In this document: one piece after another, positions 12,915 to 24,753 of the stretch | Numbering within the stretch: the stretch's first letter is position 1 | Layout of the letters: the number at the start of each line of letters is the position of its first letter | Assembly: GCA_037349105.1 (NCBI GenBank) | Contig: JAYJMM010000105.1 | Location: 434,001 to 498,000, forward strand | Length of the DNA: 64,000 bases | Reading direction: 5' to 3' | Source of the DNA: Limnomonas spitsbergensis | Lineage: Eukaryota > Chlorophyta > Chlorophyceae > Chlamydomonadales | The notes under the pieces: generated by a model | What the model saw: the letters and a program-made list of their open reading frames with translations, nothing else | What the model was told of the DNA's origin: nothing | The model's database searches: none | Translations under genes and position numbers: made by a program

Positions 12915-13102
12915 ACTCAAAACAAGGCCTTCTGGACGCTGTGCCCGAGTTGGATGAGATCTTAACGTATGGTTTTAACAATGTACACGAATTTGATTTC
13001 ATCAGCAGATTGATGGTGATACCAATATCAGCAGTTAGCCGGAGTCGGCGGCGCATGTGGCTTAAACCCATTCTGCATGGTAGAAGCTTCATTGCCCCAC
13101 AG
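12915..13102 (+). pseudogene. Possible isolated last-exon copy of the A/B family
   Basis: After the acceptor CCATTCCGCAG the sequence reads ACTCAAAAC, the same acceptor and DSK start as the last exons of paralogues A (8729) and B (15864). The following peptide DSKQGLLDAVPELDEIL has the same hydrophobic spacing as DSKLKNIFLPGLDSLL and DSKRMLDVGSAPSLGNLL. It lies on the opposite strand from A and B. No other exon of the family was found upstream. The frame stays open to 13174, and a donor-like GTAGGT follows 13102. The similarity is short, so this is a tentative call. Confidence 0.3.
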
Positions 13103-15697
13103 GTAGGTGCACTAATTCAAATATCAATATACGACATCCAAATTCCAAAACTGTTTGCTGGTCTTGTGATTTGAGGATAAGGCTCTGGCATTCCGTCTTT
13201 GCAAGGACCCCTGACGGTGACCTTGAGTGATGGCTTCCTCATCATGCACATGTTGGGTAGTAAGCGTGAGACATTAAAGTATCCATCATAAACGCCCTGT
13301 GACTGTACGGAACACAGCAGTATGCATGCATTTATTTTATATTATTTATTCCAGGTAGAAATTTTACTGGTCACATTATACTTCTTACGTTTTACTTCAG
13401 CGTGGTTGGTTCAGTTGGCTGTATGTGGGCAAAAAAAAAAAAATCTGAAGGGTTCGGACAAACTCTCTTCTGATCGCACCTCTGTTTGAGAGAGTCTCCA
13501 AAAGTCCAGTTTCATCACAGTCAGCCGAGGCGAAGGTGGGGGCCACTTCCCGGTGGGGGGTCGGGGGCAAAGGTTTTTTGACCCATTGTTTGCCCTCATT
13601 CTCCCGTCAGCACGGCCCAATCTCTATCCAGAATGAGAAGGAAGAAAGGACTCTTAAATTCATTTAATAAAGCAAAGGCAAAGCAACTCGATGGAGAGCC
13701 TGCGGAGGACGGACTCCAACAAGAAGCATTGGAGATCACAGCTGTCATCGCTCTACCCTTCTCCCCTCGCCTCGCCCCTTCCTGCTCTTCCCCGATAGCT
13801 TCCACTGCATCCTTCCTTAAGCCACGGGGGATGCCTCTGCTGAGGGGGGGACTCTGTCGATGGGGGGAGGTACGCTCCACCGATGAAAGGGAGAAGGGGG
13901 CCACCTCCACTGATGATGAGGATATCAGGAGAGTGAGGAGGAGGAAGACCAGGTGATGGCTCCAAGAAAGAGCGGAAGCTCGGTGGCCGTGTCAGTGTAT
14001 CTGAGGGGGGTGGGCCACAAACTATGACTGAGTGGCGTCATTTATGGCGGATACCTAAGTTCAACTCCGCACACCATTGATTTTTGAATTAATATTAGCG
14101 CGCAGCATGTCCGCGCACCCCAATAATTAATTAATTATGAGCGAAGTCTAGGAGGTTCTACGGTATACCGGTAGTGGCCTTAAAATAAACACAACAACCA
14201 TCTGAAGGCCTAGTACTTGTCTGTTTTATTTCCTCTCGAGCTCCAAAACATTTTTGCTTTTTCAGCCTTTTACTCTACAGGGGCAAACCTTGGGCAATGC
14301 CTTTTGGGGGGGGGGGGAGGGGTACCGTAGATCGAGATAGACTTAGCTCAAAATTAATTAATGATTGGCCTGCACGCACGGACATGGCTGCGCGCGAATG
14401 ATAATTCAAAAATTGCCGCTGCGCGAAGTGTCAGTCTAGTGCCCAAACAACTATTTGGGGGTGCGCGCTATGAATCATAAACAACAAAAGAAAAAAGCTG
14501 CGAGCTAGTGCGCGACTGTTTGATTTGACATCCGTCGAGTGATCCTCACGCCAGTCCCCGTAAAGAGGCTCGATTCTGGGGGCAGAGACGGGCGCTAACG
14601 ACTGCTGATTTTTCAGGGTCCAACAGCCAAACGTTTCCTGAGGCCAACAACCGGCCAGGGTGGTCTTCTCCAGAGGGTTCAGTTCTGGACCGGCGGAGGA
14701 GGAGGATGATCATGCTGAGTATTGCTGACCGTGTACTGTCTTTCCTGGCAACAAACGAGGGTTTTGACTAAGTTATACTGTATTGGCTGAAAGCGCTGCG
14801 CCCGCAGAAAAATATCATAACAGTAACTGATGCTCATTGACATATTGTTGACCAGGTTTAAATTACAAGAATGGAGTGCTAGTAAGTCAGCGCCGTCAGA
14901 TAGTTAGGTGAAAATAACGAAAAGGTACATTCTGCTGCTAAAATGTTTCATGAACCCTGCTGCCCAACAACTTTTCCCAAAGTCAGGCCCAAAGGGGCGC
15001 AGTGTTTCCTAACGAAGTGGCATTTAAATGGTCCCGCGTTTACAATCAACACTGAAAGAGAGACCAACACACAAACACGCTCTAAACACTTCCCCAATGT
15101 TTACTGTCCAGTGAACCCTTCACCCTAAACATCATGCTCCCTGTCACAAACCACCCAACAGGCACTCACAAGACGTTGATGGCACTACATCAACACAACT
15201 GTTTTGGTTAATTCAATTCCATTGTACCCAAGGCAGGAATCATAGCTCGCCCCGTAGAAGCGAAGGCCAGAGGGCAGCACTGAAGTTTTCCTTTAACCAC
15301 ATGACAGGGAGAAGCAGCTGGATAAGCATCAGCTGCTTTTAGACCTTTTAACATTAATTTGCCAATTTTTCAGGAGCATTGTTTCACTGCAACCACTGTC
15401 TCTCTGCTGGAAACACAGTGGTTGGAAAGGAAAATGTCCACAGGAAAGTACTACAATTCATAACACCAGGACACCAACACCAACAAGGAACAACCCTTTA
15501 TAATATACAGCTCAAGCAAGACATGGGTAATCACGGGTTTAAGTTAAGGAGAAATCACAATAATATGGCTTCAGGGGTAATATGTCCTTATGAGTGGCAG
15601 ACTGGCAGGCCCCTCCTCCCTATGGGCTGCAAGCTGGCGTCCCCAAGTACTAATTCCTACGCTCTGGCAAGCCATGGCTCGCGGCTCCTCATACGGT
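13103..15697. other. Gene-poor stretch containing a fold-back repeat
   Basis: No gene can be supported. A Lys/Arg-rich frame at 13633-13956 lies in low-complexity purine/pyrimidine DNA and lacks support. An imperfect inverted repeat (14068-14425) is annotated separately. Sequence from 14940 to 15570 is A/C-rich and featureless. Confidence 0.4.
14068..14425. repeat. Fold-back (inverted-repeat) element, MITE-like
   Basis: The left arm at about 14073-14145 and right arm at about 14345-14418 are imperfect reverse complements over roughly 75 bases. Shared segments, read in the same sense, are TTTTTGAATTA, GCGCGCAGC, CATGTCCG, AATTAATTAAT and GAGC.AAG. The central spacer of about 200 bases contains a TACCGGTA (14166-14173) and a long G run (14307-14318). 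There is no coding capacity. Target duplications were not identified, so the class is open; a miniature inverted-repeat element is the simplest reading. Confidence 0.6.
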
Positions 15698-17277
15698 CTA
15701 CATTTTTGCGCCAGCTTTATCTGAGGCTGTACCATGGGCTTGTCGCCCCTGTTGCCTCCAATTCCCCCCCCCGTCATCCATTGACTCATTCACGGAGTCC
15801 AGCACAGTTCCCAGTAGGTTACCCAGGCTGGGGGCCGACCCTACGTCGAGCATCCGCTTTGAGTCTGCAGGGCAGCATGTGGGGGGCCTGCTTAGGCGGA
15901 TGAGCATTCACCCAGAAGTCTGCCAGCAGGCAACTGGTTTACATTTTTTGAGTGTCATGGCAGGGAGACTCACAGAGCAGTTTCAGCACTAAGCCCAGCA
16001 CACTTTCCCCAGTATCGTACCCAGCCATCGCGTAAGCACAAATTTAAGAACAGCACCAGCTTCTTGGGGAAATAAGAAATCCCGTGAACTCCCGAAGCAG
16101 TCTCCCTCTAAAAAACATCAATACTTGGCCCGTGCTGCTCACCTGCCCTTAGCAACCGAAGCGCCGTTGAAGCCGCCATACCCCCCATGCTTGCCGCGTC
16201 ATGACCGTTAGCCTGGCCGACCAGAACCGACGTCTCTCGCAGCGATGGAGCTTGCAGCACTTTCAACATTGCAGCCTGGGAGCGAAACACTGCAGAACCC
16301 TCGGATCGGAAGAATGATGCGTGGGTGGGGATGTGCGACACAACAGACGCTGTGCCAGCTTGGAAGATTGGCATCGCGTGCGCCATGCCCGCGTCTGTGA
16401 TTGCGCCTGCCATTCCAGACGTAGCCCCGCTCATCATCATGGACAAAAGCAGTGTGAGCGCTTTAGCCTGCCCCTCATTCATCTGGGCATCTGATACAGG
16501 GGGGAGGCAGCTGTCATCAGCAGAGCCGCGCGCAGAAATAGACCCCATACGACAGAAGCTGGGCGCTGTGCAGAAGCTGGGTCCCCTGCTGAAGCTGGGT
16601 CTGTTAAGAGCAGTTGCTCCAAACACCGCATCCGGCATGTTGGTCCAATCCAGCTTGCTTTTGGACAGCGCTCCAGTACCAGCGTCACTGGCAGCCTCAC
16701 TTGCCTGCCGCACATCTGTCTGCCCGGCTGGGTCTGCTGAACGCGGTGCTGAGCCCTTCAGACCCAGGTGCTTCATCAGCAGATCTTTACCAGTGTCTGC
16801 TATAACGTCAGTCAGGCCGTCCATAGGGTCCGCGATGATGCTGGCGACCTTGGCGCCACGAGCCATCAGCTGGATCAGGTGCTTCTGTGAGAGGTAAGGG
16901 TGGGTGGAGTAATTTCAATGGGGAGAGTCGGTGGGCAGCTGGAGAGCAAGTGTTACTCCATGTCGCCTGGCCGCAAGCAATACATGGGAAACATATCCCA
17001 AAGTGCATTTACTCCATGTAGGGATAGATTTAGGTGGACAAGTGGTCAACAGCGGTATGCGGCCTACCATTGCCCTAACAATGCCATGTGCCCCGCATGG
17101 AAGGACATGACTCGGTTCATAGCTGTTCTTTCAAGAATGCTGTTTGATTCCATCTATGCAACGAATGTACCAAACTCAATGGCATGGCCTACTTCTTCGC
17201 CTAACCTGCATGGCTCCCGGCTTCGTTGACGATTCTGCAAGCAGCGACAGGTATGCCTGAGCTCGTTCCGGCATCAT
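15698..17277 (-). CDS. Paralogue B of the unrecognised family
   Basis: Exons on the minus strand: 17277-17206, 16884-16143 and 15864-15698 (stop at 15700-15698), joining in phases 0 and 1 for 326 residues. The start is chosen at the first ATG of the open frame (MMPERAQAYLSLLAESS). The frame is open further upstream to about 17550 with no ATG, so an extra 5' exon is possible. Blocks shared with paralogue A: YLSLLAESS...MQ; HLIQLMARG and DVIADTGKDLLMKHL; an Ala/Gly/Met-rich segment ALTLLLSMMMSGATSGMAGA; AASTALRLLRAG at the second donor; and DSK opening the last exon, which ends in an acidic SVNESMDDGG region. The second exon is one 742-nt block where A has an intron. The hydrophobic Met/Gly/Ala stretch could be a membrane helix. 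The function is unknown. The two genes are same-strand and about 7 kb apart, so a local duplication is likely. Confidence 0.75.
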
Positions 17278-18296
17278 ATCTCCGAAGCTGCTCAGCGGCG
17301 AGAACAAGTCCCCAGCTAACGGTATTGGGTTGCCATGGGGCGACAAGAACGTCGCCTGATCCACCACCACTGGCGCGACCTCGAGGGAGTTTATGCCTCG
17401 TGCAAAATGACCCAGATCTGAGGTAGGGGAGCGTCTCCTACTCAGCTCCGTATTGCCTTCAGTAGGAGAACGCTTATTCCCAGTCGAGGCTGCAACGCGG
17501 GATGGCAGGTTGTCGGAGAATGGGCAGGGGCGTAAATTGAAGCCGCGGGCTCAGAGGTTGGAAATATAGTGGCGCGTGGGAGCATGCCCCTACCTTGGGC
17601 CTTGGCAAGGGTGGGTCGAACGTTCATGATTATGATGATTCGTCAAGCAGATCCTGCTGTATACACGAGCACTCGTAAATATTTCACGTGCGCGTGTGCT
17701 CGAACGAAAAGAGAATGGAAAACGCTGTAAATATCGTTGTATTGCTTTACTCAGATGTAGCAGCGATTCCTATTGACCTTCCTCAGACCTTCACAGCGGT
17801 TAACCTTCCCATCACTTTCTGTAATGTGTCCAAAGTGTATTGCCCATAGTGTATTGATCACATGGGCCTGGGGCTGATCACGTTGCTCAAGGCAGCACGC
17901 TTTGAATGATTGCAACCCCCTGATTGCAACTGTCAACCAGGGGGCTGCCAACATTACACTTCGTCCCGAAGGTGGGATGTACCCTCAGCTTCTTAGGGCA
18001 TGATATGTGTCGCAATGCAGTAACATATCAGTAACATGTGTGAGATGAAGTGTGATCGCCTCGAGAGAAGCATTCCGCGTACTCCATGTCGAGCCTCCCC
18101 AGTCACCGTAGTTACCTCGGATGGTATGCAGTGCTGAATTACAAATGTGAGCACACACCTGAATTTCACTGTGAGTACGGCAAGTGGAATACGGCGATCT
18201 CTGGGCAGGAGGGGGGCGTTAATCGTGTTATAAGCCTCCCTTTCCTGCCTGAAGCACGAGCAAGGAGATAGATGCGCGTCATTGTTTCCTGTACAG
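17278..18296. other. Spacer between divergent genes
   Basis: About 1 kb between paralogue B (minus) and the OMA1-like gene (plus), so it should hold both promoters. Nothing recognisable as a core element was identified. Confidence 0.35.
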
Positions 18297-21200
18297 TGTG
18301 ACCAGCTGCCAGAGGACGATGATGCGTCTAGGCAGAATGCTGGGCATGCATTGGGACGCGATGGCTCACCGTTCCCCAACTGCCGTGCTCCTCAACCATA
18401 TGTCATCCACCAAAGCACGTTCGTTCTGGAAAGACAGCAGGTGTGCAATACGCGTCCTTTGATAGATTATGCCCCCTCCCCTCCCCCACTCGATAGCATG
18501 CCGCATACTAGGGCCCAGACTTGCATGCTCCATGCTATCTGCAGGAGTGCATGCATGCAATATTATGTTCTGCAGGTGTGTCCTTACCACATTTCAATTT
18601 GGGAAATTGATAACAGCAGAAGCGCGCTAAATCTTGTTTTGGTCAAGGTTGGACGATGCATGTCCATGTACCGTAAACCCTAGTTTGAAAATGTCCATGC
18701 TATACTTGGCAGCCATGCATTCTCTCGCTTATTGAAGCCTTACCTCCCAAGTGGAGTATTAGCAGGGGCTAGATCCCGACCTGAAGCCCCCAGACACAAT
18801 CCCTGGACCGAGATAGTAAACCATGCAAGCGTCACGTGAAGGATCAACGTCTGGCGGGATTGGCGGTCTTAATCCTGCAGTGCGTTCAACAGGCCAGTGC
18901 TTTTTTCTTCGGCTGAAATGCCACCATTGGCGGGCCGCCCAATGGCTGTGTAAGGCTTGGCCTGGACCGGCTTACAGCCGGCATCCCAGGCCTCAGGGCT
19001 GGCGACATGTAGGGCCTCCTGCCAGGCTGCCAGAGGCTGGAATATAGCAGCTCACATGCAGCACAGTCACAAAAAATAGATACTGGCAGCAGACACTTAT
19101 GCACATGAAATGGTGAAGTATGTGCAATGGAATCCCGCAGCTCCAGTACCTCTGTTTCAAGCTATTGGTGTCCCCTCCTAAGCTGCGTCAAAAACTCGTG
19201 CCATCAGTCACTGAACCTCCACCTCTCAGTCTCTCACACATGCACTTGACATGCCTCTACCCGCTAATGTGCCAGCTGAAACCTGAACGGGCATTAAGCA
19301 TGGCCCTTGGGGGGATGCATTTATGCTGCAACACAAACAGCATGCTCAGACCAGGTATATTTTGCTATGTTCACAGGGCAAACTTTTCCGGGTAGCCAGG
19401 ATACGAATGGACCAAACAATTATCAGCGTATGGCCTGTCGTCCAAGCAAAGAGGCTTGCCGCACCAGGCCCCGCCCCTGAGTTAAGGCGGGAATGCAGCT
19501 GAAATCTAGCTGCAGTGTGCTGAAGACGACACTGACTGCCCTCCGTGTGCAGCGGGTTGCAACACTTTGAGAAGCGAGGCAGCTGGCTGGATGGCAAAAC
19601 ACCTTGGATCTTGGGCGGATCTGCAGCAACCTTTGGAGCATACTACTTGGCTTGCCTGGAGACCATCCCCTACACGGGCAGGCAGCACTCCATCATGCTG
19701 GTGTCGAGGAGCCAGGAGAAGGCTCTGGGGAAGATGGTGTTCGAAATGCAGCTGGAGGAGGCACGGCGGGAGCATTCCCTCCTCCCGGATAGCCACCCGT
19801 ATGCCAGGCTGGTCAAGGCCGTAGGCATGCGTGTGGCCAAAGTTGCCACAGAGTTAGACCCTGCGGCGAAGGGCAGCGTGCAGCATATGCAGGTGCGGGC
19901 TGGCTAGAGGGAAGTTCCCAAGGACAAAGAGCGGGTCTTGCTGCTCCTAGACTTTCCAGAGAGAACGCCGGCCAGCAATTGGTTACCTGTTTTTAATCAG
20001 ATTCCTTCACAAAGCACAATGTGAATGTATGATTTGGTCGTGCGCACCCTTGTTCTCTGATGTTCGAATTCAAAGAGCACTAGCAAGCGTTTGAGACGCC
20101 TGACATCTGTAACAAAATCTGTCTAGACGTGCTGCCTGTAATAAATCAGCTAGGCGACCCAGGAAGGAGATCAAGAAGGAGTTTGTTCCAACAATGGTGT
20201 CTTAAGGGTTAGGATAATCTGCCCTATGTTGGGATTGTTGCCGTCTGTACCAGCGCTATCTAGCGCACTTAAGCTTCAATTCATGTACATTAAGGCCTTC
20301 GACCGGGGACACCTGATTCAGCAAGCCTTTATTTACCAGCCGGGCATGTTTTGGTTCCAACTTGCCCATGGGTAGCTGCCCAGCAGCCCTCCCCAAAAGG
20401 TGATCTGGTGGCAGGCATGCGGTTGCTTCTGCATGACCCTGCTTCATAATTGCCATTTCGAAAAAGGGCTATCGGTTGGTTTAGTACATGCCATAACATC
20501 TGCAGGGCTTCTTATTTCCACCTATTCCCAGAGGCGTTGCTGCGTAGGTAAAGACTCCGGTACCCACTATCAAAGCATTGGTGCAAGACTGCCTGCCCCC
20601 ATCCCCTGGTTCCATATCCCTCTCCGTTAAGTATCTTCGCACGTAACGTGCAGGGTCTTGATTGGGAGTTTGTCGTCATCAAGTCACCAATGGCGAATGC
20701 GTTTGTCGTGCCCGGCGGCAAGGTGTGTGCATAGAGGTTTGACGGGTAACCTTTTAGACCTTTTGGTCTAGGTTTAAAAGCTTAAATCCCGAGGGGTTAG
20801 CTGTACAGAATTTTTGCATGACTACGAGGGCCAGTCCTAGGATTTACTTACCCCGGGGGGGGGAGGGGCTATTTTTCAAGCTCGGGTACGATCTTTTCAA
20901 ACCGACCGCTGCAAAATTCATTTGATTTATTTGGATATTCATAATAAGGCTGGGGCGCTGGAAGGCTGGCCAAGTGACCATGGTGATAACCTTGGTGAGG
21001 CAACAGTGGAGGAGGGGGAACAGGAGGAGTAGAAGGTTGGGGATCTGTACCCACAAACTTGCGGCTCATGGCTCCCGCTTTGCTTTGTTTGGAAACACAC
21101 TGGGTGGGTGGGGACCCCTGGTAGCATGTCTTTCCCTGCACGTGTGACTGGGCCTGCCTGCGCGTTGCCTCTTAGGTGGTGGTCTTCACCGGGCTGCTGG

Positions 21201-24200
21201 ACCTGCTGGGGAGTGAGGACGAACTCGCAGCAGTCCTGGCGCACGAAACGGCACATGTACTGGCAAGACACCATGTGAGCATGTTGAACGCAGGAGCGCC
21301 TTACCTTTGTGCCCTGCTACACCAATTCTCGTCGGAATGAAGGGTGACACTCATATTTGCGCTTGCACATGTGCTTAAACGGCACTCATGCTTCCTTGCA
21401 CAACCTGCACCCTGTCCCTGAGCTGAGCGACTGGGGTGTCCCTCCCTTGCACCCCCCTGCCCCTAGGCTGAGCGAATGAGCACTATGAACCTTATGAGCC
21501 TGGGGCAGTTCATCTTCTACGGCCTCTTTGGCTTCAGAGTCCCTGGCTCCTTGCTGTTCCTCAGTGTTTTCTTGCCCTACTCAAGGTAAGCAGTTTGTGC
21601 GAGGCAGGCATGTTGAGGCCCAGGCAAATATTCGGCATGAGGCAGGCAATAGGATGGGCACCAGGCTCCTACTGGTAGTCGTTATTTGTTGGGTTTTTAA
21701 AGATGGGGATGGGGATGCTCCCAGACAGCAAGTAGGCCTCCAGCCAAATTGGAAGCAGAGGTACGATGTAATGACATCAAAGCTGAAACTTTTACACAAG
21801 TTGAACGATTATGCAGTTGGAAGCCAGAGGGGGGGGGGGGGGGCAGAGACAAAATTGTAAAATTCCAACCCTATACCAGATTAAGCATGATGACAGCGTT
21901 TCCAATCTGGTATATTTTGTTCCTTGGCCCAACAGTGACCAAGACATCAGAGGTCCATAACTACTTCATACATAACATAAAAGATTATAAATACTTTTTA
22001 ACAGCTTCAATTAATTTAAGATACCGCTCTACTACAGGGGGCTAGTGATGGGCTTTTCAATGTCTCCCTCTAAATTGGTCAATGGTCAATGCTAAGGCCA
22101 TGGTCTTTGCATGTTGCATGTCAAAACAATATGGTGGGTCCAAGCCCCTGAAATCAAAAATTGCCTTTCCTTACAGAAACTGCAATCATCTCTCCAACAT
22201 CCATAGGTTCAACACCTGTCTCGAATGGATGAGTTTTGGAGATGTAGAGGGATGGGGTCAAACAAATTGTCCTGCCTCCCTACCCTCTCCCCCACCTATC
22301 GCGGTTAGTGCTCCAAATATTTTGAAATTATTTGTCCTCGGGTCATCTGGCTGAGGCACGTCAGCTGCTCGTGGGTGCCCGCAATAACTGAGGGGACATG
22401 GTGTCCATTTGGCACGATTGGCCAACAGCTAGCCGCCTGATTACTCCTGTAATTATGTGGCCTGCTTGACTCCCGCAGAGGCGTCGGTTTCCCAGGGCAC
22501 ACAGCCCTCCCTGGTGCCAGGATGCAGAGCATGGGAAGCTCTTCATTACAGGGCTGTGGAGTCATGTCCTTGTGCTGTTAACAAACCTGCATGCCGAGGT
22601 GCCGTTGCCTCCCGCCATCAAGCTTGCAGGAACTCCTTGTGATGTTCTTTGCTGCCGGGGGCCTTCGATCCCGATTTGTGTCTTTCTGAGTTCAAGCTTG
22701 AATGAGACTGCGGCAATCACCTGATGTGGTGCAGGCGGGCAGAGCACGAGGCGGACGCGATAGGGCTCAGGCTCATGGCGAGGGCTTGCCATGACCCATG
22801 GGCCTGTCCTACGATGTTGGGAAAACTGGGAGCCATGGAGAAAAAGGTGAGTGCTGCAGCTGCTTGCTTGACACCAGGTTTTGTGTGGTCGATAGGGGTC
22901 AATAATCGCCGTTTGTTTGTGGCCAAGGAAGTTGCAGGTAGCACTGCTACGGAAGCTGTCACTAGAGTTTGGATAGCAAGTTATTAAATGGGGGGATGTT
23001 GCAATTTCTATGTGGTGGGGTTGCAAAATAGCCCCCTGCCTTAGTAGGGACGTATTTTGAACTTTTTACCTTTCACCGTCAAATCTAAATGGGATGGCTC
23101 TTGCCTAACTCTATCTTGAGTATTCCTTACCTTCTTGACTTCATGGTTTAAAATCACTCAAGCTTATATTGGCTAAAATGGCATGACAACTTGAAATGAC
23201 TGGAGAAGAAGTTGGATTGCTTGGAAGTATGGCTTGACATCTCTGCTCGAAATTATGGCTTAGGGATTACAACACTGATTAAGCTGATCATGCTGGGGCC
23301 GCAGATGCAGCGAGGCTCCGCGACCTTGCCTGCCCTCCTTCGCACACATCCGCTGTCTGAGGACCGAGTCCTACATGTCCAAAAAGATCTCCCAGAGGTC
23401 AGTGGCTGGACAGAGCTCGTTATAGATTGATACAGGCATGTGCATCGCTTCGGTTAGATAGTCCAGCCAGCACAGCCCTTGCACAGTCTTAGCAGTGAAG
23501 CGTGCTGACCTCAGGAGTGTGGTCCGACTCTGAAGGGTCCAGACCATCCTGCGTATGATCTGTACAACATAGTTATTTTCTTGCATGCCAGTCCACCTTT
23601 TGGGGGTAGCCAGGCAGCACCTCCTGAGCCAATGGGGACAAAAGCTTGACCAGCCTACGGCTGGGGGGCCAAGCAAAAAGGGCATGCTGCACGAGGCCCT
23701 GCCGGCAATGGATGTTGTGGCTGGAGTGTAGCTGAAGCACCCTATGCAAAACGACCTTCCTAGTAATAGTTCAGGGAGATGGTCCTGGGGAGACGGGTAG
23801 TTTCCAACCTTAAATCGGAGGTGATTCCCATCTTAAAGAAGTGGCCTCCAGCTAGAAGCTTGCAGCGGTTAGTTTCCACCCCTGGTTTCCACCCTCGAGT
23901 TGGATGGCATCCCCAGCTTAAAAAGGGGGGCACTGGCAGGAAGTTTGTAGCGGTGCAGGTCATAACAGCGTCATGGGACAGAGAGGACGGAGGAGTAGGC
24001 AAACACTGGATGAAGAAGCATAGTCTCAGGCATCTTGAAGCACGCATCTGCAATGATTCGCTGAAAGGGGAAAGCCGGGGATGATCATTGTAGTGATGCA
24101 GAGTTAAGGTCATTAAACCTGCTGATGCTCATGTCACAAGTCGCAGCAACATAGTCACACTCCTGTTCTGTCTGCCCTGACAGCCCTCGATCACCCCTGT

Positions 24201-24753
24201 TCCGTAAGACTGGTACGAATTGGTCATCAAATCCACCAGCTTGCCAGCAGAAAGACGCTTGTGCTAGTGCAGCGCATGCTGCCTGAATTACTGTGAATCC
24301 TATCTATGAGCATCTGGACTTACTGCATGGCACATGCACTGTTTGGACATAACATGACAAGAACCAAACGGTTTTATCGAGGTGGAAGAGAAAACCGACA
24401 GAGCACTCAAACCATCTGCACTCCTCTACTTATGGGGTATTATGATGGTAGGCGTCATGACTGGCTACCTGATTTCATTCGCCAGCCTCTTACCTTACAC
24501 TCTGTTTCTTACCCCATTGGGCTCATTCTGCTCCTGATGCCGACCTGTAGACCTGAACTGGGAAATTGATGGCAGTGCCTATCATTTGCGTGCCATGTGT
24601 GTTAAACGGCCTGTTAATCGGAATGTCCTTAATCGTTGATTAATTGTTGACGTCTTTGCTTATTTTCAGGCTCGGCGTATATACCAGCATAACTGTGGCG
24701 GTTTGAAGGACCACTTCGGAGGACTAACTGCGGAGAGTGGCAGAGGGCATTAA
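18297..24753 (+). CDS. OMA1-like M48 family zinc metalloprotease
   Basis: Seven exons join in phase: 19553-19892, 20654-20722, 21176-21274, 21467-21585, 22735-22846, 23305-23397 and 24670-24753 (TAA). An exon at 18297-18440 (Asp/Glu-rich, ending VLERQQ) may be part of the N-terminus, but the link to 19553 needs a further exon I could not place. Exon 19553 carries a hydrophobic helix (ILGGSAATFGAYYLACLETI) then PYTGR and a helical segment ending LLPDSHPYARLVKAVGMR, typical of OMA1. FVVPGGK ends exon 20654. The zinc-binding HExxH is HETAH in exon 21176, with RHH behind it. The third ligand is the Glu of HEADAIG in exon 22735. HPLSEDR in exon 23305 is the usual C-terminal M48 block. OMA1 proteins cleave inner-membrane proteins during mitochondrial stress; a plastid location is also possible in algae. 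All catalytic residues are present. The intron at 21586-22734 contains a transposon relic. Confidence 0.88.
19437..19510 (+). repeat. Short dispersed repeat tail (matches about 23668-23740)
   Basis: Both places share CCAAGCAAA.AGG, CTTGCCGCAC/ATGCTGCAC, GAGGCCC or CAGGCCC and a GCTGAA tail in the same orientation. Nearby, 18900-18925 and 12590-12605 share CTTCGGCTG. This looks like scattered pieces of an old short interspersed repeat inside and around the protease gene. The boundaries are not defined. Confidence 0.35.
21824..22300. mobile_element. Relic of the poly-G TIR / zinc-finger transposon family, in an intron
   Basis: Starts with a long G run and GCAGAGACAAAA, followed at about 21895-21935 by TTTCCAATCTGGTAT and TTGGCCCA, matching in order the subterminal sequence of the elements at 28393-29841 and 40867-42766 (TTTCCATATCTGGT, TTGGCCCAGGGGG). 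Near 22250-22300 a degraded inverse end reads GGATGGGGT.AAAC then C-rich sequence. No coding sequence remains. It sits in the intron between exons 21467-21585 and 22735-22846 of the protease gene. Confidence 0.5.

Noticed and set aside
16325..16897. 190-codon plus-strand frame
   Set aside because: Antisense of the long second exon of paralogue B, which has conserved blocks and matching splice phases.
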